Below, piece by piece: positions 8,046-15,304 of a stretch of 35,538 nt of DNA. The notes below the pieces were generated by a model that made no database searches, had not been told where the DNA came from, and saw only the letters and a program-made list of their open reading frames with translations. This DNA is from JBCCSZ01 sp039199225 (GTDB lineage: Bacteria; Bacteroidota; Bacteroidia; Chitinophagales; Saprospiraceae): NCBI GenBank assembly GCA_039199225.1, contig JBCCSZ010000031.1:1-35538 (forward strand), read 5' to 3'. Each line of letters starts with the position of its first letter. Position 1 is the stretch's first letter. The translations under genes were made by a program, and so were the position numbers.

Positions 8046-8810
8046 TCAGACGCCGACGGTTGCTTCTGTTCGCTCGAGAATTTCCCGGCAAAGCGACAAA
8101 TAGTCCTTAGCGCCATTGCTGTTTTTGCTGTAAGCGAAAATATCTTTGCGTTGAGCCGGAGCTTCTGCCAAAGCAACATTGTCGCGGATGAGGGTCTTGA
8201 ATACTTTTTCTCCAAAAAATTTGTGGATGGTCTTCACAACATCCCGGTTGAGGACCTTTCTGGAATCGTACATCGTCGCCACAACACCGCCAATGGTGAG
8301 CTTGCGGTTGAGGCGGAAGCGAACCTTATCGATGATTTGCTTGATCTTGGTCAGCCCTTGCATGGCCAAGAATTCTGTTTGCAGTGGAATGAAAACATAG
8401 TCGCTACTGGTCAGCGCATTCAGCGTGAGCAAGCCTAAAGAGGGCGGGCAATCGATGATGATGAAATCGTACTCCTCTACAACGGGCTCGAACAACTCGC
8501 GAAGGATAAACTCTCGTCCAGCTTCGTTGATCAGTTCCATTTCTGCACCAGACAAATCCAGTGTAGAGCTGATGACATCGAAACCTTCCCGAACAGTGTA
8601 CGGCACCAGTTCAGACTCTCCGCGGAGTGATTCGTAAATGGTATATTTTTGACGGGGGATTCCCAATGATAGGCTGAGGTTTGCCTGGGGATCGAGATCT
8701 AGCAATAAAACTTTTCTTCCTAACTCAACCAATCCGGCTCCAATATTAATCGCACTGGTCGTTTTTCCTACACCACCCTTGTGGTTGAGAAGAGAGATTA
8801 TTTTTCCCAT
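8046..8810 (-). CDS. ParA/MinD-type partition ATPase
   Basis: 254 residues, the compact form without an N-terminal HTH domain. The deviant Walker A motif KGGVGKTT is at 11-18 with the signature Lys11, the switch I region LLLDLDPQANLS at 35-46, and Walker B IIIDCPP ending at 123. Proteins of this class dimerise on ATP, bind DNA non-specifically and are released by a partner protein, moving chromosomes, plasmids or protein cargos. Chromosomal ParA (Soj) is normally followed by parB; here it is followed by an RHH protein instead. The leader holds a TATTTTTG promoter element, a dyad and a tandem 10-mer, a layout seen in self-regulated partition operons. I infer a cargo- or DNA-partition function; an orphan Soj is the main alternative. 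Confidence 0.9.
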   Translation of the reverse strand: MGKIISLLNHKGGVGKTTSAINIGAGLVELGRKVLLLDLDPQANLSLSLGIPRQKYTIYESLRGESELVPYTVREGFDVISSTLDLSGAEMELINEAGREFILRELFEPVVEEYDFIIIDCPPSLGLLTLNALTSSDYVFIPLQTEFLAMQGLTKIKQIIDKVRFRLNRKLTIGGVVATMYDSRKVLNRDVVKTIHKFFGEKVFKTLIRDNVALAEAPAQRKDIFAYSKNSNGAKDYLSLCREILERTEATVGV

Positions 8811-8820
8811 ATGATGTTAA

Positions 8821-8841
8821 TTTAGTGTTTCTTTAGTGTTT
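8821..8841. repeat. Tandem 10-mer in the ParA gene leader
   Basis: TTTAGTGTTT occurs at 8821-8830 and again at 8832-8841 (11-bp period), ending 10 bases upstream of the ParA start codon. Short direct repeats at this position are typical operators for RHH partition proteins, so this is a candidate binding site for the neighbouring RHH protein. Confidence 0.55.
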
Positions 8842-8843
8842 AC

Positions 8844-8859
8844 ATTGGCACAAGCCAAT
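8844..8859. promoter_or_regulatory. Dyad near the predicted transcription start of the ParA gene
   Basis: ATTGGC (8844-8849), spacer ACAA, GCCAAT (8854-8859) is a perfect 6-bp inverted repeat just downstream of the -7 element at 8872-8879. It is an operator candidate or a small 5' leader hairpin. Confidence 0.45.
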
Positions 8860-8871
8860 TCCCTTCCTGGA

Positions 8872-8879
8872 CAAAAATA
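8872..8879 (-). promoter_or_regulatory. Predicted -7 promoter element for the ParA gene
   Basis: Read leftward the bases are TATTTTTG, an exact TAnnTTTG match 62 bases upstream of the ATG. No obvious -33 TTTG is seen. The rest of the intergenic stretch up to 9104 is AT-rich with no other recognisable feature. Confidence 0.45.
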
Positions 8880-9104
8880 AGGGTTTTGGCGAGTAATAAA
8901 AATTTAAGTCAGAATTTATTGCATTTCATCATAATACGTCTAACAATCCTATCAACAACAATTGAGCCAAAATTTTAATATGTTTGTTTCTGGGTCCGTA
9001 GATGGATCGGAAGAATGGACATTCAAGGACTTTGTATTTCGTCTGTCACCAAAGGTGAGTAACCATTTTCTGGATGGGTGGCTTTCAACTGGAGGACTAC
9101 ATGC

Positions 9105-10178
9105 TCAACGGCTGGTGCGAGCTTCCGTCACAGTCAGTAGTGGCAAAGAAACAATAAACGAAGTAGCAGATGCGATGACTTCCACCGTCCGGTCCGAAAA
9201 GAAAGCGTAGCGGTTGCGGATGTTTTCCAATCCAAAGCGAGTGGAGTTGTTGTGGCTGGTTTTCTTCTGCAGATTGTTGCGGACAACGAGCTTTTCTCCT
9301 GCATCCACATAGACCTCCACATGCAATGGCCGATCTGAAGAAATGATGTTGTGCTTTATGGCGTTTTCCATCAGGATTTGTAAAGACAATGGAACAACCT
9401 GTGACTTGAGGTGGTCTTCCGGGACATTGACCTCCACATGAAGGTTGTCCTCAAAACGCTCCTTGAGCAAGAAGACGTAAGAGTGGAGAAAGTCGAGTTC
9501 ATCCGACAGGCAAATCAACTTCTTGTCGCGAATCTCGAGAATATAGCGATAAACCTTGGACAACTTTTGGACAAAACGCACTGCTAATTTGTGGTCTTCC
9601 GGAATGATGTAGGTCAGAGTGTTCAGGCTGTTAAAGAGGAAGTGGGGATTGACTTGGTTTTTGAGGCTTTCCAGCTGAGAAAGAATGTTTTCCTTCTCCA
9701 GTTTTTGCTTTTCCAACAAGGATGCCTGAAACTTTTGGTAAAAATAAATGCTTTCATACAGCCCCAGAATCATAAAGGTGACCGTGAGCGAACTCATGGT
9801 CAAGGCGATCGGATGGGGCTTGTCTACATTAAAAAAGTGATTGATTTCTTCCCCTAAAAGGGAATGTAGTATAAACTTGATGGCAAAAAAGCTGACGACA
9901 ACCGCTATGCCCTGTATCAGCAGGCGCTTGAATACATCACCATGATTGGGGTACCATTTGCGAAATTGGAGCATCAACTGACGGAAGTACATCCAATATA
10001 TAAAGGTGTAAAAAAAAGAGACAAAGCTGCAGCGCGTCAGAAATATCGTCGGTCCTTCCTCCGTTTCCAAGCGGTGGCCGAACATCATTAGTGCCGTCAT
10101 GATACTCACCACCGGCACGCCGATCAACATCAGCCAGATGTCGTTGAAACCGAGTAATTCTCTACTGGATTTGCGCAT
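9105..10178 (-). CDS. LytS-type sensor histidine kinase
   Basis: 357 residues. Four hydrophobic segments (about 13-33, 45-66, 86-105, 125-146) form a membrane sensor part with no separate extracellular domain. A coiled-coil linker (about 150-172) leads to the His_kinase (PF06580) motif NQVNPHFLFNSLNTL with phosphoacceptor His179. The ATPase part has the N box LMENAIKHN (Asn272) and the G box FGLENIRNRY (Gly316). In this family the partner is nearly always a LytTR response regulator encoded next to it. None is visible here; the flanking genes are the ParA gene and a DUF2279 gene, so the kinase looks orphan. The signal it senses cannot be deduced. Confidence 0.93.
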   Translation of the reverse strand: MRKSSRELLGFNDIWLMLIGVPVVSIMTALMMFGHRLETEEGPTIFLTRCSFVSFFYTFIYWMYFRQLMLQFRKWYPNHGDVFKRLLIQGIAVVVSFFAIKFILHSLLGEEINHFFNVDKPHPIALTMSSLTVTFMILGLYESIYFYQKFQASLLEKQKLEKENILSQLESLKNQVNPHFLFNSLNTLTYIIPEDHKLAVRFVQKLSKVYRYILEIRDKKLICLSDELDFLHSYVFLLKERFEDNLHVEVNVPEDHLKSQVVPLSLQILMENAIKHNIISSDRPLHVEVYVDAGEKLVVRNNLQKKTSHNNSTRFGLENIRNRYAFFSDRTVEVIASATSFIVSLPLLTVTEARTSR

Positions 10179-10229
10179 GTACTTCTGTCTATTTGTACGA
10201 TCTATAAATATCTGTTGATACGAATTTAC

Positions 10230-10272
10230 AAAAAAAGCGGATGCGCCGCACTTTCACAGGACAACGCATCCG
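10230..10272 (-). terminator. Intrinsic terminator downstream of the DUF2279 gene
   Basis: CGGATGCG (10238-10245) and CGCATCCG (10265-10272) form a perfect 8-bp stem. Read leftward it is followed by seven T residues (complement of 10230-10236). It lies about 195 bases after the DUF2279 stop and 52 bases before the histidine kinase start, separating the two units. The rest of 10273-10467 shows nothing recognisable. Confidence 0.75.
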
Positions 10273-10467
10273 GCCACCTTATTTATATTTACTAGAATTG
10301 AACCCTTTTTGGATGGGAGTTGGCCGATGGTGTATTCCACGACCTTTCCTTCAAACAATATTAGCTATACGGCGGCTCAAAATCGACTGTAAATGACTGA
10401 ATCGTTGGATTTTCCTGTTGAATTGTAAGATTCTTCGATTGATTGGTAGAGCGGTTTTTGGCTTTGC

Positions 10468-11469
10468 CTAAAAATGGAGCCAATGCCAACGAACTTTTCC
10501 CAGGGTATTGACTTCGAGTGCCGGAGCAGGTACCTTAAATACATTGAGGAGATTGAGCAACATGCGCAAAAAAGGGCGCTTGACAGGGATGCGGCTCAGG
10601 TCGATATCCGGTGAGAGGTAGAACTGCTGATAGCGGGGAAAAAGCTGGTTATCTAAAACAAAGCGGCGGTCTCCGTCTTCCCATTCGTTGGCAAAGCCAC
10701 CATAGAGATTGCCCGCGCCGACACCGAAGGCGATGTTTAGCCAGGCAGGAAATTTGGAGCCGGTCGTTTGTCCACTAAAGGATTTGATGTTGAAAGATGT
10801 CCATATGGTCATTGCATTGTAATCTTTGAGGAAAGAAGCTGCATAGGACCCTCCGAACAATTCCTCCGCCCGTCTGGAAAGATTGTAGACATCGTCTCCC
10901 TGTTCGGCTTGTACATCAAAATCGGGATAGTCGACGGCGCCCGAGGATACTTTTAACAGGATGCGCTGTTCTTTCCAAAGCAATTCCTGCCCTACGAAAA
11001 TACCAACACCCAGGGTATTGAAACCAATATCTGCTACCGAAAATCCCCATTCTTCCGAAAAGCCATCGAGAATCTCCACAGTTGCCTGAAACATGCTGCC
11101 CAAGCCAGCTGCCAGCCAAAGGGATTTGCGTCTGTCCAGCCCGGTCCACTGTGCTCCACCAAAACACCAACTGGTTTCGAAATAGGCCGTAAAGCTGTGG
11201 CCAAATTTGTCCATATCGCGCCACTCCCCTCGATCGTCGAAAAATTGAAATTTGGAGCGAGGATAGTCGGCATACCAAACCTCGTTGAGTCCAATGACAA
11301 CAGCTGTGTAGATGGCAGCCCCCGTACCGGCAGTTGCCCAAAATCGCTTGGCATTGAAAGAGGGTGCAGCCTGAAAGGGTCTCAGAGATAAGCTATCCTG
11401 AGCCGGAACCAGGCTTGCCCAAAGCAATAAGGCGATGACAAAGGAGCAAGAACGTGTAGATAGACGCAT
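10468..11469 (-). CDS. DUF2279 family exported protein
   Basis: 333 residues. A signal peptide (1-23, ending VPA, with Gln24 next) is followed by the pattern of DUF2279 proteins: a hydrophobic segment (about 43-62), the motif DKFGHSFTAYFET, further helices and GFSEEWGFSVADIGFNTLGVGIFVGQ. The family, related to E. coli YfiM, is predicted to sit in the envelope; its role is unknown. The C-terminal 120 residues, with aromatic-rich strands (for example LNIAFGVGAGNLYGGF), look like short outer-membrane beta strands. The start at 11469 is an ATG 76 bases downstream of a TAATTTTG promoter element. Confidence 0.85.
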   Translation of the reverse strand: MRLSTRSCSFVIALLLWASLVPAQDSLSLRPFQAAPSFNAKRFWATAGTGAAIYTAVVIGLNEVWYADYPRSKFQFFDDRGEWRDMDKFGHSFTAYFETSWCFGGAQWTGLDRRKSLWLAAGLGSMFQATVEILDGFSEEWGFSVADIGFNTLGVGIFVGQELLWKEQRILLKVSSGAVDYPDFDVQAEQGDDVYNLSRRAEELFGGSYAASFLKDYNAMTIWTSFNIKSFSGQTTGSKFPAWLNIAFGVGAGNLYGGFANEWEDGDRRFVLDNQLFPRYQQFYLSPDIDLSRIPVKRPFLRMLLNLLNVFKVPAPALEVNTLGKVRWHWLHF

Positions 11470-11817
11470 GGGGTATTATTGGTTCGAAAACTTCAAATTC
11501 ACTCAAAACCACCTATATTTCCGCTTAATCATCCCTACTTGCGTCAAAATTATTATAAATTTAGCATTGTGCTGGTCGCCGAAGGGTCTAATTCCAAAAA
11601 AGATGAGCAGGAGGGTTGGGAGTTTGTTGAGCAATTCATCCTAAGAGGTCAAACGATGGAACGGCGGCTAAGTTGCGCTTCCCATGATGTGTCGATAAGA
11701 TGAAGAGGATTGTCGAAAAGCGAGAACACTCTGCGGGCGAAGCTGTTATTACTAAGAGAAAACCGTTCGGCCTGTGCTGAATTAAAAACGCTGTTTTTTT
11801 CCAAAAAAATAAAAAAT
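11470..11817. other. Divergent intergenic region, DUF2279 gene / SPFH gene
   Basis: 348 bases. The leftward -7 candidate is at 11545-11552. The frame of the SPFH gene is open back to a TTG at 11710, but that extension encodes a basic, non-conserved stretch before the real membrane anchor. No RNA gene, hairpin terminator or repeat was recognised. Confidence 0.4.
11545..11552 (-). promoter_or_regulatory. Predicted -7 promoter element for the DUF2279 gene
   Basis: Read leftward the bases are TAATTTTG, an exact TAnnTTTG match 76 bases upstream of the ATG at 11469. A -33 element is not evident. Confidence 0.4.
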
Positions 11818-12633
11818 ATGAAACAAGGTAAATTAGTCACCCTTGGCGTGGTAACCATGATTGCGCTGATTTTTATCATTAGTCTGTCCAATAGTCTTTT
11901 CTTGACCATTGAGGCGGGTTACAAAGGGGTTCTGTTCCGTCGTTTTGGAGGTGGTTTGGACAAAGAGGCCATCTATGGGCAGGGCTTTCATGTGATCGCT
12001 CCCTGGAATAAAATGTTTTTGTACGATATCCGGATCGACGAGGAGTTTGAGACGATGGAAGTACTTTCGAAAAACGGTCTGACCATCAAAGTTGAATTGT
12101 CCTATCGTTTTCATCCGACTTCTGACAAGATCGGTTATCTGCACGAAGAGATTGGAGCTGCCTTCCTCGACCGGATCATCAAGCCGGAGATTCGCTCTGC
12201 CACCAGGGAAGTAATCGGTAAGTACTTACCAGAAGAGTTGTATTCCAGCAAGCGGGAGGCCATTCAGGACGAGATATTCAAGAGCTGTTCTGATGCGGTC
12301 TCCAAGAAATACATCGTATTGGATGCTGTCTTGATTCGCGAGGTAGCTTTGCCCCAGACTTTGCGGGATGCCATCGAGCGTAAGCTGAAAGAGGAGCAGG
12401 CTTCTTTGGAGTATGAATACCGCCTGGTGCGGGAGCGCAAAGAGGCCGAACGTCGGATCATCGAGGCGCAAGCCAAGGCCGATGCCAACAAGATTTTGAA
12501 TGCTAGTTTGACGGATAAGATTCTGCAAGATAAAGGAATCGAAGCGACTTTACAGCTGGCTAATTCGCCCAATTCAAAGGTAGTCGTAGTCGGTGGGGGC
12601 GATCAAGGGCTTCCATTGATTTTAGGGAACTAA
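11818..12633 (+). CDS. Prohibitin/SPFH-domain membrane protein
   Basis: 271 residues from the ATG at 11818; a longer form from a TTG at 11710 would add 36 residues that do not look conserved. One N-terminal membrane helix (about 8-27) is followed by the SPFH/Band 7 domain (YKGVLFRRFGGGLDKEAIYGQGFHVIAPW, then EEFETMEVLSKNGLTIKVELSYRF). The C-terminal third (about 190-235) is the long charged coiled coil of the prohibitin type (LEYEYRLVRERKEAERRIIEAQAKADA). These proteins assemble large membrane rings that organise membrane proteins and proteases. The gene stands alone, convergent with the TolC gene, and is followed by a 15-bp palindrome. Confidence 0.93.
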   Translation: MKQGKLVTLGVVTMIALIFIISLSNSLFLTIEAGYKGVLFRRFGGGLDKEAIYGQGFHVIAPWNKMFLYDIRIDEEFETMEVLSKNGLTIKVELSYRFHPTSDKIGYLHEEIGAAFLDRIIKPEIRSATREVIGKYLPEELYSSKREAIQDEIFKSCSDAVSKKYIVLDAVLIREVALPQTLRDAIERKLKEEQASLEYEYRLVRERKEAERRIIEAQAKADANKILNASLTDKILQDKGIEATLQLANSPNSKVVVVGGGDQGLPLILGN

Positions 12634-12644
12634 TTCCCGTCTTT

Positions 12645-12691
12645 AGGTAGGTAGTAGGCAGCAGTCGTGTGATGAATGCCTACTACCTGCT
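12645..12691. repeat. Large palindrome between convergent genes
   Basis: GGTAGTAGGCA (12650-12660) and TGCCTACTACC (12677-12687) pair perfectly, and the stem extends outward to about 15 bp with two G-U pairs, around a 16-base loop. No T run follows in either direction. It lies between the SPFH stop (12633) and the TolC stop (12701), so it may act as a two-way terminator-like hairpin or be one copy of a dispersed extragenic palindrome. Confidence 0.65.
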
Positions 12692-12700
12692 ATCCAATGG

Positions 12701-14041
12701 CTAATTTCTTACCAGCCCACCAATCAAGCGGACGAGTTCTGTTTCTGTGATGAGGACATTGTATATGGCAGAGAGTTTTGTCTGAGAAGCGTTGATGAAA
12801 CTGAGCTGTATGGTGCGAAAGTCGAAATTGTTAATCTGGCCAGCCCGAAAGCGCTCCTCTGCAATTTGAAGGTTTTGGCGTGCATTTTCGATTAGGTCTT
12901 CCGTGATTTTTACCAACTTCCTGCGATTGTTATAGGTTTCAAGGGTGTTTTTGAGCTGCGTATTCAAGTTGCGCTGTAGCTCATTGATGTTCAATTCCGC
13001 AATTGTTTCCCCTATTTGTGCATTTTCGATTCTCCGTCTGGCTACTCCGGCATCGAAGAGTGGGTAGTTGAAGGTAAAGTTTAGGTAAAAGTTGGTGTTA
13101 TTGCCCGAGGCGAAGCCGTAGATGTCGCCATTGTCATCGAATGGATTGATGGCGTTAGAGTACGATAGATCGAAGCGTTGGGCGATGCCAGAGCTGAGAT
13201 TGAGGGTCGGACGACGAAAGCTTTCCTGATATTCTTTTTCAATGCGAGAGATATTGCGCGCTGTCTGGAGGTTCAGTAGTTCTTTGTTGCTGGATTGCAT
13301 TTTTCGCTTCAAGTCTGTGTACTGATAGTTTTTTGCCTGGTATTTGAGTGGATCGCTCAATTCATAAACTTTGTTGATGTCTTTTTCGCCAATGGCCAAT
13401 TTCAGGTTGCGCAGGGCATTGTCATAAGTATTGGATTGAAGGATATAGTTGGTTGAATCGTTGAGGTAGGCATCTTGTGCTTGAAGAATGTCAAAATCGC
13501 TGGCTTGCCCATATTCCTTCCGAATTTTCTGGAAAGCTACCCGATCTCTTGACAAGTTGAGAACCTCCTGAAATACCCTCAATTGTTCTTTTTCAAGTAA
13601 GCCCTGATAATAAGAGCGAATGATGGAATAGATGGCAGCTTCTATGCGCAAGGCAATGGTCCCTTCGCTTTGCTCCAAGAGCTCTTCATAGCGCGATTTG
13701 TCGATTCTGGCTCGGTGGCCATCCATCAGCGTGTAGTCCAGATCAATGCTGGCAATAGGCACATTATTGGTGGAGGTAAAGCTCTCCTGCAGAAAAGAGA
13801 CAACGGGAGTCTGGCGGTTGACATTATTTTGGAGGTAGAAGTTGAAATCGATGCGAGGATAACGGCTGGTGTTTTTGAAGGTGTTGTCGTTTTGGGCAAT
13901 GTCGCGTTCGCGTTCGGCGATTTGTATTTGGAAATTGTTGCGCAGCCCTATCCGGATGGCCTCTGAGAGGCTCAATTTTTTTTGTGCCATACCAGAGGCG
14001 CAAAGGCTCAGAAAGAGGGAGAGGAACAATAAAATGCGCAT
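12701..14041 (-). CDS. TolC-family outer-membrane efflux protein
   Basis: 446 residues, a normal length for the family. A signal peptide (1-19, ending GMA; Gln20 next) precedes two tandem OEP repeats: the first opens with LSLSEAIRIGLRNNFQIQIAERERDIAQ, and the second (from about 215) holds the matching helices, DAGVARRRIENAQIGETIAELN and FRAGQINNFDFRTIQLSFINA. TolC proteins form trimers with a barrel in the outer membrane and a helical tunnel across the periplasm, serving RND, ABC or type I exporters. No inner-membrane pump or membrane-fusion protein gene is adjacent, so the partner must be elsewhere. Confidence 0.93.
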   Translation of the reverse strand: MRILLFLSLFLSLCASGMAQKKLSLSEAIRIGLRNNFQIQIAERERDIAQNDNTFKNTSRYPRIDFNFYLQNNVNRQTPVVSFLQESFTSTNNVPIASIDLDYTLMDGHRARIDKSRYEELLEQSEGTIALRIEAAIYSIIRSYYQGLLEKEQLRVFQEVLNLSRDRVAFQKIRKEYGQASDFDILQAQDAYLNDSTNYILQSNTYDNALRNLKLAIGEKDINKVYELSDPLKYQAKNYQYTDLKRKMQSSNKELLNLQTARNISRIEKEYQESFRRPTLNLSSGIAQRFDLSYSNAINPFDDNGDIYGFASGNNTNFYLNFTFNYPLFDAGVARRRIENAQIGETIAELNINELQRNLNTQLKNTLETYNNRRKLVKITEDLIENARQNLQIAEERFRAGQINNFDFRTIQLSFINASQTKLSAIYNVLITETELVRLIGGLVRN

Positions 14042-14364
14042 GCTTTATCTGATTTGATGAAGGTAGATTGAATGGGTTTCTGGAATTTACTGCGACGATT
14101 GTGCCAAGCTGCTTTCCAATGAAAGCGTAAGAATAACGGATTTATTACAAAAATCTTTAATAACTCCAGCGTTTTGGGAAATATTTAATAGAAGTCTGTG
14201 GAGAGCCGTTCGTCGGTCGTCCACTTAATAATATCGAAAGACCAACATGTCTTAGGTAAATTTGTTATACCTTAGATCGAATTAGCAATCGACTGTATAC
14301 GTTAGTCGGCTGTGAAAGACGGTTTACCTGATCCTAAAGCCGATCACTCTTTTAAAATTCTGAT
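14042..14364. other. Divergent intergenic region, TolC gene / rhomboid gene
   Basis: 323 bases. The rightward part holds an imperfect dyad (CTTAGGTA near 14251-14258 against TACCTTAG near 14268-14275, one mismatch), and the rightward TAAATTTG element overlaps it. Nothing else recognisable: no RNA gene or ORF of interest. Confidence 0.4.
14257..14264 (+). promoter_or_regulatory. Predicted -7 promoter element for the first rhomboid gene
   Basis: TAAATTTG matches TAnnTTTG exactly, 100 bases before the ATG at 14365. It sits inside an imperfect dyad, a possible operator. A -33 TTTG is not evident. Confidence 0.38.
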
Positions 14365-15168
14365 ATGTTTCGTATTACGGAAGTTGTAAAATACTTGCTG
14401 ATTATCAACGTCGCCATATTTCTCATTGGCGAAATCGGCCTGATCAATACCCGTCCATTATCTCTTTTCTTTTTTGAATCGCCCTTTTTTCACTCTTGGC
14501 AGTTGGTGACGCACTTTTTCATGCATGCCAATCTGATGCACTTGTTTTTCAATATGTTCGCTTTGGTGATGTTTGGTAGTGCATTGGAAGCTCGCTGGGG
14601 ACCTAAGCGGTTTCTCTTTTTCTACTTTTTCTGTGCTTTTGGAGCGGCAGCCCTACACACAGGATACAACTATTACGAACTAAATAAGCAAAAGCAAAGC
14701 ATCAATAGGTATCTTGAAGAACCTTCTTTCGATCTGGCTGTTAGCTTTTTTCGGGAGTTCCCTGGTTTTCCTAAGAAGTCTTACCTCGAGTTGAGGGATG
14801 ACCTCGAAGAGTATGCAGATGCCATCGACAATGGCGACCGAAAATCGGTCATGTCTGTATTGACACTTATGAACCAGCTGTACCATAGTCGGAGAGATGT
14901 TCCTACTGTCGGTGCATCCGGAGCTGTCTACGGCCTTTTGCTGGCCTTCGGCTTGCTGTTTCCCAATGTAGAGCTGATGCTTATTTTTCTGCCTATTCCC
15001 ATCAAAGCCAAGTATTTTATACCGTTTTTGATGGCGGCCGAACTGTTCTTGGGGATCAACAATTTCAGCTGGGACAACATAGCCCACTTCGCCCACTTGG
15101 GTGGGGCCTTGTTTGGCCTGATATTGGTCTTGTACTGGCAAAAATATGGTTCCCGCTGGGGCTACTGA
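14365..15168 (+). CDS. Rhomboid family intramembrane serine protease (with loop insertion)
   Basis: 267 residues. The rhomboid core is clear: HANLMHLFFNMF (54-65, oxyanion-side His/Asn), E-A-R-W-G in the loop at 75-79, catalytic GASG with Ser185, and the catalytic His244 in HFAHLGG. Six membrane segments can be drawn. Between the second/third hydrophobic segment and the GASG helix lies an insertion of about 75 charged residues (about 103-178), which compact rhomboids lack. It probably folds as a small soluble domain near the active site. The gene is followed by a terminator and then by a second rhomboid gene. Confidence 0.93.
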   Translation: MFRITEVVKYLLIINVAIFLIGEIGLINTRPLSLFFFESPFFHSWQLVTHFFMHANLMHLFFNMFALVMFGSALEARWGPKRFLFFYFFCAFGAAALHTGYNYYELNKQKQSINRYLEEPSFDLAVSFFREFPGFPKKSYLELRDDLEEYADAIDNGDRKSVMSVLTLMNQLYHSRRDVPTVGASGAVYGLLLAFGLLFPNVELMLIFLPIPIKAKYFIPFLMAAELFLGINNFSWDNIAHFAHLGGALFGLILVLYWQKYGSRWGY

Positions 15169-15214
15169 CTTGCCTGATTTGTGGAATATGTTTTGATATT
15201 AGATGAGCATATTC

Positions 15215-15255
15215 GCCGGGCCTACTTGAATTACACCCGGCAAGTTTTTATTTTT
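15215..15255 (+). terminator. Terminator after the first rhomboid gene
   Basis: GCCGGG (15215-15220) and CCCGGC (15236-15241) form a 6-bp GC stem with a 15-base loop, followed by a T-rich tract (15245-15255, TTTTTATTTTT). The tract overlaps the -7 promoter element of the next gene. Confidence 0.6.
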
Positions 15256-15256
15256 G
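15249..15256 (+). promoter_or_regulatory. Predicted -7 promoter element for the second rhomboid gene
   Basis: TATTTTTG matches TAnnTTTG, 49 bases upstream of the ATG at 15305, and lies within the T tract of the preceding terminator. Confidence 0.45.
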
Positions 15257-15304
15257 GCTGTTGAATTATCCAACAGTGTTTTTGAGTCTTAATAAATCGT
15301 AACA

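Noticed and set aside
7525..8438. Plus-strand ORFs of 145 and 156 residues over the RHH and ParA genes
   Set aside because: Shadow frames of clear minus-strand genes. The second crosses the intergenic gap but resembles nothing.
8962..9210. 82-residue plus-strand ORF downstream of the histidine kinase
   Set aside because: Overlaps the kinase 3' end on the opposite strand, with no family resemblance or promoter element.
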